Source of the DNA: CAYNWH01 sp964400885
GTDB lineage: Bacteria; Patescibacteriota; Patescibacteriia; CAIXNZ01
Reading direction: 5' to 3'
DNA: 34,500 nucleotides
NCBI GenBank assembly: GCA_964400885.1
Contig: CAYNWH010000009.1
Coordinates: 1-34,500 of the forward strand
Position numbers and translations under genes: made by a program. Shown here piece by piece: positions 29,163 to 34,500 of the stretch. Position 1 is the stretch's first letter, and each line of letters opens with the position of its first letter. The notes under the pieces are model-generated. The model saw nothing but the letters and a program-made list of their open reading frames with translations. It was not told where the DNA came from and searched no databases.

Positions 29163-29951
29163 TCAGATAGCTCTAATTATAGCATTAAAGCTGGAAAATT
29201 TCAAGCTTGCTCCGCCTACTAAAGCACCAGCTACTTCTTTTAGGCTTAAAATAGCCTTGGCATTCTGAGGGTTGACAGTGCCGCCATACAAAATCTTAAC
29301 TTTAGCTGCTTTAGCGCCATAAATATCTTTTAATACACTTTTTATATATAAATGGGCTGCTGTAATATCGCTTAATTGAGCCGCCTGCTTATTTTTCCCT
29401 TTTTGAAAGGTAGAAATCGCCCAAATCGGCTCATAGGCAATTAAAATTTTAGCCGGATCTTTAACTGATTTTAAGGCTAAAATTAGCTGTTTTTTCAAAA
29501 CATTTTTGGTTGCTTTATTTCTCCTTTGGCTGGCATTTTCACCAATGCATAAAACTGGACTAATCTTGTATTTCAAAAGTTGTAAAATTTTCTGATTAAT
29601 AACCTTGTCAGTTTCCTGAAAATAAATCCGCCGCTCTGAATGGCCGACTAAACAATAAGAGCAGCCAACCTCTTTGAGCATCTTGGCTGAAACTTCACCA
29701 GTATAAGCGCCTTTTTCAAATGAGGAAACATCCTGGGCTGACAAAGCAATCTTTTTACCTGCCCCTGCTTTATTTAAAGCTGGCAAAAAAGTAAAAGGTG
29801 CGGCAATAACTGCCTTATTTTTAGTTAGCTTTAAATTTTTAACAAATAGCAGACTTTCTTTAATAGAAAGATTCATTTTCCAGTTAGCAATAATAATTTT
29901 GCTTCCGCCACCGGCGGATCCGCCTTTGGCGGACGTATAATTATATTTCAT
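29163..29951 (-). CDS. tpiA: Triosephosphate isomerase with repeat-derived N-terminal insert
   Basis: TpiA interconverts dihydroxyacetone phosphate and glyceraldehyde 3-phosphate in glycolysis. The 262-aa protein has NWKMN with the substrate-binding Asn and Lys, CLVGHSERR with the catalytic His, VLCIGE, the catalytic Glu in AYEPIWAIS, and the phosphate-binding end YGGTVNPQNAK with ALVGGASLK. Two features stand out. The N terminus MKYNYTSAKGGSAGGGSK precedes the normal start of the fold (IIIANWKMN) and is encoded by GC-rich palindromic repeats. Loop 6, normally AIGTGK, is AISTFQKGKNKQ. It lies 11 nt after the M16 peptidase gene. There is no Shine-Dalgarno. Confidence 0.93.
   Translation of the reverse strand: MKYNYTSAKGGSAGGGSKIIIANWKMNLSIKESLLFVKNLKLTKNKAVIAAPFTFLPALNKAGAGKKIALSAQDVSSFEKGAYTGEVSAKMLKEVGCSYCLVGHSERRIYFQETDKVINQKILQLLKYKISPVLCIGENASQRRNKATKNVLKKQLILALKSVKDPAKILIAYEPIWAISTFQKGKNKQAAQLSDITAAHLYIKSVLKDIYGAKAAKVKILYGGTVNPQNAKAILSLKEVAGALVGGASLKFSSFNAIIRAI
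29904..29934. repeat. Two adjacent palindromes inside the start of tpiA
   Basis: CCGCC-ACC-GGCGG (29905-29917) is followed by TCCGCC-TTT-GGCGGA (29919-29933). Both are read in frame as about ten residues (AKGGSAGGG) of TpiA. Similar GGCGGATCC elements are dispersed in Patescibacteria. Confidence 0.8.
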
Positions 29952-29962
29952 AAAAAATAAAT

Positions 29963-31240
29963 TTAAATTCTAATTAATTTAAAAAATCCTTTTTTATTTT
30001 TAAACGGCCCGATAACAGCCAGATTCATTTTTCCATTTTTAATTATATCCTGAGCCACTTTATTAACTTGTTTCTGGGTAACTGCGGAAATTTTCCTAAA
30101 TTTTTCCTCTGGCGTTAATATTTCGTTTGTTAAAAGAAACTGCCGGCCATAAAATTCAGCTAGCTGCTGAGTTTCTTCTAGCTGTAAAGTTAAATGCCCT
30201 TTCAAAAATTCCTTGGCCATGGCTAATTCTTTTTGAGTTATACCTTTTTCTTTTATCTTTTTCAATTCTCTAATAATAATTTTCATTGCCTCATTAATTT
30301 TATTCAGATCAAGACCAGCGCGAACCATTAAATCACCGGAATCTTCATAAACATCAACCTGAGATTTAATGGAATAACAAAGTCCTTTTTTTTCTCTGAC
30401 TTCAATAAAAAGCCGCGAACTCATATTACCGCCTAAAATAATACCTAAAACATATAAAGCATATAAATCAGGGTGAAAATAAGAATAAGCAGGAAAGCCC
30501 AAGGCAACATAAACTTGTTTAATTTTCCGATAATCAAGCAAAATGCGGGAATCTTTTTGCTTATTTTCAAAAGTTACAAATTTTTGCTGGCGAGCTGATT
30601 TATTATTTACAGTTTTTTGAACAAAATATTTATTCAATGTTGTTATGGCGTTTTTATTAATCTTGCCAGCCAAAATAATTAATGCATTTTCCGGCCTATA
30701 AAAATCCCGCAAGTAATTTAATATGTCTTTGCGCTGCATTTTCTTGATTGAAGTTTCAGTGCCAGCAATATCTTCAGCCAAAGTATTGCCCTGAAAGACC
30801 AAACGCTCAAAAAGCATTTCTGAAAAATAAATCGGCTGTTCTTCATACATCTTAATTTCTTCAATAATTACGCCTTTCTCCCTTTCAATTTCCTGGGCAG
30901 CAAAAAGAGAATTATTCAGCATATCAGCTAAAATATCACAGGCTAAAGAAAACTTTGCTGCATCAGCTTTAATATAATATCCCGTATGATCTTTGGACGT
31001 ATAAGCATTAAATTCCGCACCAATGCCGTCTAATTCTTTAGAAATATCAAAAGTTGTCGGCCTTTTTTTCGTGCCTTTAAACATTAAATGCTCAATGAAA
31101 TGAGAAACACCATGGTTAATTTTTAAATTCTCATAACGTGATCCGACTTTATAAAGGACTAGTAAAGTCAAAGATCGGCTTTCTGATTTAGGCACTAAAA
31201 TAACATTAGTGCCATTTTTTAATTTTAATTTTTTATACAT
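29963..31240 (-). CDS. M16-family zinc metallopeptidase (processing-protease-like)
   Basis: The 425-aa protein has the inverted zinc motif HxxEH in GVSHFIEHLMFKGT (about residues 42-55) and the distal glutamate in KGVIIEEIKMYEEQP about 75 residues later. It then has the second-half glycine-rich stretch LGIILGGNMSSRLFIEVREK and LCYSIKSQVDVYEDSGDLMV that forms the substrate chamber. Single-chain M16B enzymes of this length act as homodimers, degrading or processing peptides such as presequence-like or antibiotic-like ones; the substrate is not known. The start codon lies within the last unit of a seven-base repeat array. tpiA follows after 11 nt, so the pair is co-transcribed. Confidence 0.93.
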   Translation of the reverse strand: MYKKLKLKNGTNVILVPKSESRSLTLLVLYKVGSRYENLKINHGVSHFIEHLMFKGTKKRPTTFDISKELDGIGAEFNAYTSKDHTGYYIKADAAKFSLACDILADMLNNSLFAAQEIEREKGVIIEEIKMYEEQPIYFSEMLFERLVFQGNTLAEDIAGTETSIKKMQRKDILNYLRDFYRPENALIILAGKINKNAITTLNKYFVQKTVNNKSARQQKFVTFENKQKDSRILLDYRKIKQVYVALGFPAYSYFHPDLYALYVLGIILGGNMSSRLFIEVREKKGLCYSIKSQVDVYEDSGDLMVRAGLDLNKINEAMKIIIRELKKIKEKGITQKELAMAKEFLKGHLTLQLEETQQLAEFYGRQFLLTNEILTPEEKFRKISAVTQKQVNKVAQDIIKNGKMNLAVIGPFKNKKGFFKLIRI

Positions 31241-31372
31241 TAGTTATTAGTAATTAGTTATTAGTTATTGGTGATTGGGTAATTGATTGAATGATAAATA
31301 TAAACAATCCAATGTATTTTACATTGCGAATTATGCATTATCCATTATACATTATAAATTATCCATTTCCCC

Positions 31373-31573
31373 TTAGCTTTCGATTTTAAAAGCTATTTTA
31401 ACATTGACCCGAAATTCAGCAATTTTATTATTTTCAATAACTGCTGTCTGACCCAGGACATCAACACCAGTAATGTTTCTGACACTTTTCGCGGCAGTAC
31501 TAACTGCATCAGCAACAGCATCTTCAAAGCTTTTAGTGGAATTCCCAATTAATTCAATGATTTTGACGCACAT
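31373..31573 (-). CDS. Dodecin (flavin-binding protein)
   Basis: The 66-aa protein matches dodecin across its length: VKIIELIGNSTKSFEDAVAD, AAKSVRNITGVDVLGQTAVI and IAEFRVNVKIAFKIES. Dodecins assemble into hollow dodecamers that store and protect flavins such as FMN, riboflavin or lumichrome. The family's key tryptophan in the SxxSWEDA region that stacks on the flavin is Phe here (KSFEDA), which may weaken or change ligand binding. It is a single gene, preceded by CCAATCA/CTAATAA 7-nt repeats and without Shine-Dalgarno. Confidence 0.92.
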   Translation of the reverse strand: MCVKIIELIGNSTKSFEDAVADAVSTAAKSVRNITGVDVLGQTAVIENNKIAEFRVNVKIAFKIES

Positions 31574-31721
31574 GGCTTTATAATAATTTAGTTATTAGTT
31601 ATTAGTTACTAGTGATTGGTGATTGGTTAGTTTAATTTTACCATAAAAATTTAAGCTTAGCCAGTTGACAAAACCTTAAATTTATACTAGGATATAATAA
31701 ATATGGAGAGAGGAGGAAATC

Positions 31722-31916
31722 ATGAAAAAATATTTAGCCAAGCTTTTTAAATACCTTATCCTTTATCCGCTTGAAGCCATGGTCTGGCTCTGTTCTGAAA
31801 AATGTCCTTACTGCAATAGTGTTTTAGAAATCCAATACCCTTATGATATTAATGGACTAATCATCAAAAAATGCCCAGAATGCGGCTGGCAAAAAGAGGA
31901 ATCTCCTGAAGATTAA
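31722..31916 (+). CDS. 64-aa zinc-ribbon microprotein
   Basis: The 64-aa protein has a hydrophobic, weakly basic N-terminal helix (MKKYLAKLFKYLILYPLEAM, then VWLCSEK) followed by a zinc ribbon of two CPxC knuckles, KCPYCNSV and KCPECGWQ, about 27 residues apart, and an acidic tail EESPED. It could sit at the membrane with the zinc ribbon in the cytoplasm; the function is unknown. Translation signals are strong (GAGGAGG six nt before the ATG), a possible promoter lies just upstream (TTGACA at 31665 with TAGGAT 17 nt later, or a TATAAT at 31693), and a terminator follows 15 nt after the stop. This is the architecture of the other orphan cassettes. Confidence 0.85.
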   Translation: MKKYLAKLFKYLILYPLEAMVWLCSEKCPYCNSVLEIQYPYDINGLIIKKCPECGWQKEESPED

Positions 31917-31931
31917 AATACTGCTCCCACA

Positions 31932-31965
31932 AAAACCGCTCCGATTGCATCAGAGCGGTTTTCTT
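31932..31965 (+). terminator. Intrinsic terminator of the zinc-ribbon gene
   Basis: AAAACCGCTC pairs with GAGCGGTTTT, with an inner GAT/ATC helix, followed by T-rich sequence. Confidence 0.88.
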
Positions 31966-32016
31966 ATTTAAAAAAATATTTAGGGTCTAAAATATAATAC
32001 AAAACCTTGTCTAATC

Positions 32017-32045
32017 TTGACTTCATTAAAAATCTTTGATATCTT
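32017..32045 (+). promoter_or_regulatory. Promoter of the aminotransferase gene
   Basis: TTGACT, 17 nt, TATCTT. The predicted start near 32052 leaves a leader of about 40 nt that ends with AAAAGGAGAACAAAG before the ATG. Confidence 0.7.
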
Positions 32046-32093
32046 GAATAAACTACTTTGAAAACTAAAAATTAAAATAAAAGGAGAACAAAG

Positions 32094-33317
32094 ATGGGAC
32101 ACAAACCATTGCGCAAATCAAACAAGTTTGAAGGCGTGCTTTATGATATTCGCGGTCCCTTGCTTGATGAAGCAGAAAGACTGCAAAAGCAGGGACACCG
32201 CATCATCAGTCTCAACATTGGCAATACCAAGCCTTTTGGACTTGATGCGCCGGATGAAATCATTGAGGATGTCATTTTAAATTTGAGAACAGCTGAAGGC
32301 TACAGTGATTCAGCCGGTATTTTTCCGGCCCGCAAAGCAGTTTTTCACTATTGCCAAAGCAGAGGTTTTACTGGCTTAAATATCAGCAACATCTTCATTA
32401 CTAATGGCGTGTCTGAAGCGATTCGCATAGTCATGGACGCCCTGCTTAATCATGGCGATGAGATTCTTATCTCCTCGCCTGATTATCCGCTTTGGACAGC
32501 GGCCGTGAAATTTGCCGGCGGCAAACCGGTTCATTACCTGTGCGACGAGCAAGCTGAATGGCAACCTGATCTCAATGATCTGCGCCAAAAAATCACGCCC
32601 AAAACAAAAGGGATTGTCATTATCCCCTTTAACAACCCGACTGGCGCGGTTTATAGCCAAGAAATGCTGCTGGAAATCGTAAAGATCGCCCGAGAAAAAA
32701 ATCTGATTATTTTCTCTGACGAAATCTACGACAAGATTCTTTACGACAAAGCCGAAAGCATTTCTATTGCTTCTCTGGCTGATGACATCCTGTTTGTCAC
32801 CTTCAATGGCTTGTCCAAAAATTACCGCTTGCCAGGCTTTCGGGCCGGCTGGGTGGTCTTTTCCGGCAACACCGAAATCGCCCTAGATTACATCGAAGGT
32901 GTCAAACTGCTTGCGAACATGCGGCTTTGCAGTAATGTACCAGGACAGCTGGCCATTCAAACTTCTTTGGGCGGCTACCAGTCAATCTATGACCTGACCA
33001 AACCAGGCGGCCGACTAAGAGTTCAGCGCGATGCTGGTTATGAACTTCTAACTCAAATTGACGGCATTACCTGCGTCAAGCCCAAATGCGCCCTTTATTT
33101 TTTCCCGAAAATCGACACGGAAAAATTCAACATCAAAGATGGTGAAAAATTCCTGCTCGATTTCCTGCGGGAAAAACACGTTCTTTTAGTGCCGGGCAAA
33201 GGCTTTAACTGGCCTAATCCTGACCATTTCCGGATCGTCTTCTTGCCACATGTGGACGACCTGACTGATGCGCTCGGACGTTTAAAAGCCTTCCTGGCGC
33301 ATTATCATCAAAAATAA
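32094..33317 (+). CDS. Class I/II PLP-dependent aminotransferase (AlaA-like)
   Basis: The 407-aa protein is a full-length fold-type I aminotransferase with AEGYSDSAGIFPARKAVFHY near the substrate site, FITNGVSEAI, SSPDYPLWTAAVKFAGG, the NNPTGAVYS motif, SDEIYDKILYD for the cofactor nitrogen, and the PLP lysine in FNGLSKNYRLPGFRAGWVVF. The pattern fits alanine-type aminotransferases (AlaA/YfbQ), which make alanine from pyruvate and glutamate. Aspartate aminotransferase activity is the alternative. The gene is clearly richer in GC than its neighbours, has a good Shine-Dalgarno (AAAAGGAGAA), its own promoter and a strong terminator. These features mark it as a cassette, possibly acquired from outside the lineage. 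Alanine would feed the D-Ala needed by MurF. Confidence 0.93.
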   Translation: MGHKPLRKSNKFEGVLYDIRGPLLDEAERLQKQGHRIISLNIGNTKPFGLDAPDEIIEDVILNLRTAEGYSDSAGIFPARKAVFHYCQSRGFTGLNISNIFITNGVSEAIRIVMDALLNHGDEILISSPDYPLWTAAVKFAGGKPVHYLCDEQAEWQPDLNDLRQKITPKTKGIVIIPFNNPTGAVYSQEMLLEIVKIAREKNLIIFSDEIYDKILYDKAESISIASLADDILFVTFNGLSKNYRLPGFRAGWVVFSGNTEIALDYIEGVKLLANMRLCSNVPGQLAIQTSLGGYQSIYDLTKPGGRLRVQRDAGYELLTQIDGITCVKPKCALYFFPKIDTEKFNIKDGEKFLLDFLREKHVLLVPGKGFNWPNPDHFRIVFLPHVDDLTDALGRLKAFLAHYHQK

Positions 33318-33321
33318 AAGC

Positions 33322-33355
33322 AACCCAGCCTTTCGTGAAAGGCTGGGTTTTTCTT
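33322..33355 (+). terminator. Strong terminator after the aminotransferase
   Basis: AACCCAGCCTTTC pairs with GAAAGGCTGGGTT across a two-base gap and is followed by five T. The 22-bp core is the same palindrome as in the broken tRNA-Trp (21236-21257) with one difference. Confidence 0.9.
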
Positions 33356-33371
33356 TTATCTAAAAACTAGT

Positions 33372-34500
33372 TTAATAACCGAATTTCTTTTTAAAATGCT
33401 CAACTAATTCAGGAATCGCCACTCTTTCCTGCTCCATCGTGTCGCGATCGCGGACTGTTACACTATTATCCTTTTCCAAAGTTTCAAAATCAACTGTCAC
33501 ACAATAAGGCGTGCCGATTTCATCTTGCCTTCTATAACGTTTGCCAATATTGCCATTATCATCAAATTCACAATAATAATTATTTTTCAATTGCTCAAAA
33601 ACTTTCTTAGCCTTATCAACTAATTGCGGCTTATTGCGCAGTAAAGGAAACACTGCAATTTTATAAGGCGCTACATTAGGATGCAGTTTTAAAACTACCC
33701 TTTTTTCGCCCTTGACTTCTTCTTCCTGATAAGCTGTGGCCAAAATAGCCAAAAGAGTACGATCAACGCCAAAAGTCGGTTCAATTACATGGGGAATAAA
33801 TTTTTCCCTGTCCTGATCGTCATAATATTCCAAATCCTGGCCAGAATGCTTTTGATGCTGGCTTAAATCATAATCAGTGCGGTAAGCAATGGCCCAGAGC
33901 TCATCCTGGCCAAAAGGAAAATTATATTCCATATCAATTGTCCTTTTGGAATAAAAGGCCCGGTCTTTTTCCGGTATCTCTTCATCATGCATTTTTTTAC
34001 GGTCCAAACCAATCAAATCCATAAAGCCGTGCATGTAATCAACCCAGCTTTCAAAAATCCTTTCCCATTCATCATGCGGTGAAATAAAATATTCAATTTC
34101 CATTTGTTCAAATTCCAAAGTGCGGAAAATAAAATTGCCAGTAGTAATTTCGTTTCTAAAAGCTTTACCCATCTGGCCAAGGCCAAAAGGAATTTTAACA
34201 TTAGTGGAATTTAAAACATTTTTAAAATTTATAAACATGGCCTGTGCTGTTTCCGGACGCAAATAAGTAGTCAAACCTTCTTCTTCAATTGGTCCAATCA
34301 CTGTTTTAAACATGCCGCTAAACATTTTTACTTTGGTAAATTTACCGCCGCATTCCGGACATTTAGAATCGTCTTCTAATTTGTCGGGCCTAAAGCGTTT
34401 ATGGCATTTTTTGCATTCTACTAATGGATCTTTAAAATTTTTCACATGGCCGCTTGCTTCCCAGACTTTCGGGCTCATTAAAATACCGCCGTCTAAACCA
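33372..34500 (-). CDS. glyQS: Glycyl-tRNA synthetase, dimeric type (partial; 5' end outside window)
   Basis: GlyRS charges tRNA-Gly. The visible part is about 376 residues and stays in frame to the window edge, reading GLDGGILMSPKVWEASGHV; the family's ATP site and N terminus continue beyond. It holds a zinc-binding pair CKKCHKRF and CPECGGKF, class II motif 2 (FGLGQMGKAFRNEITTGNFI with FRTLEFEQMEIEYF), YDLSQHQKHSGQDLEYYD, and motif 3 HVIEPTFGVDRTLLAIL. The C-terminal anticodon-binding domain follows (APYKIAVFPLLRN, GNIGKRYRRQDEIGTPYCVT). This is the alpha2 type. It ends convergent with the aminotransferase gene, separated by a bidirectional terminator. Confidence 0.97.
   Translation of the reverse strand, partial: GLDGGILMSPKVWEASGHVKNFKDPLVECKKCHKRFRPDKLEDDSKCPECGGKFTKVKMFSGMFKTVIGPIEEEGLTTYLRPETAQAMFINFKNVLNSTNVKIPFGLGQMGKAFRNEITTGNFIFRTLEFEQMEIEYFISPHDEWERIFESWVDYMHGFMDLIGLDRKKMHDEEIPEKDRAFYSKRTIDMEYNFPFGQDELWAIAYRTDYDLSQHQKHSGQDLEYYDDQDREKFIPHVIEPTFGVDRTLLAILATAYQEEEVKGEKRVVLKLHPNVAPYKIAVFPLLRNKPQLVDKAKKVFEQLKNNYYCEFDDNGNIGKRYRRQDEIGTPYCVTVDFETLEKDNSVTVRDRDTMEQERVAIPELVEHFKKKFGY

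Noticed and set aside
31242..31630. CRISPR-like array in the repeat-rich spacers
   Set aside because: Units are 7 nt, directly adjacent and without unique spacers; no cas gene is present.

Overview
The window looks like a chromosomal segment of a candidate-phyla-radiation (Patescibacteria) bacterium, most likely of the Parcubacteria type. The evidence is a compact AT-rich genome, reduced-length enzymes, short operons of lineage-type hypothetical membrane proteins, a MurF without its N-terminal domain, palindromic spacer repeats of the kind that translate as 'LPAGRQG' or 'SAKGG', and core genes with almost no Shine-Dalgarno sequences. The standard genetic code fits. No rRNA, CRISPR array, transposase or prophage was seen.

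Layout. 1-5534 (minus): tRNA-Glu, then a wall-synthesis run read ftsI-type PBP, a broken GxxExxY gene, murF and an AftA-like GT-C glycosyltransferase. 5570-9443 (minus): rarA, holin-like membrane protein, queH, two small unknown genes and an SPFH protein. 9473-10122: a GC-rich two-gene orphan operon with a perfect promoter and terminator. 10148-13271 (minus): polX, a 100-aa orphan cassette, and a glutaredoxin/CuA-like operon. 13359-16352 (minus): three lineage-type unknowns and uppS. 16453-20987 (minus): a GT-B glycosyltransferase, NUDIX, a TMEM43-like protein and a secreted CAP protein. 21099-21660 (plus): a broken tRNA-Trp copy, a GIY-YIG gene and an intact tRNA-Trp. 21672-25238 (minus): typA, a DEAD-box helicase with a long structured leader, and a YwbE-like gene. 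25249-25874: an orphan cassette and a truncated paralogue. 26028-26990 (plus): a cation exchanger. 27046-28240 (minus): rpmG, three tRNAs, a four-helix-bundle gene and palindromic repeats. 28296-31573 (minus): TPR protein, tpiA, M16 peptidase, dodecin. 31722-33317 (plus): a zinc-ribbon microprotein and a class I aminotransferase. 33372 to the edge (minus): glycyl-tRNA synthetase, partial.

How it fits together. The core is cell-envelope construction (PBP, MurF, UppS, two glycosyltransferases, envelope proteins) plus translation and its control (tRNAs, L33, QueH, TypA, DEAD helicase, GlyRS) and DNA maintenance (RarA, PolX). Scattered among these AT-rich genes are at least six genes with higher GC, strong AAAGGAGG-type ribosome sites, some with consensus sigma-70-like promoters, and each followed closely by a terminator hairpin. 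They look like a second class of gene, possibly acquired or highly expressed.

The strongest leads are this two-class architecture, the tRNA-Trp/GIY-YIG/palindrome locus, the helicase leader with mutually exclusive hairpins, and a family of 7-nt-period spacer repeats placed just before start codons. All functions are assigned by reading motifs; no database search was possible.
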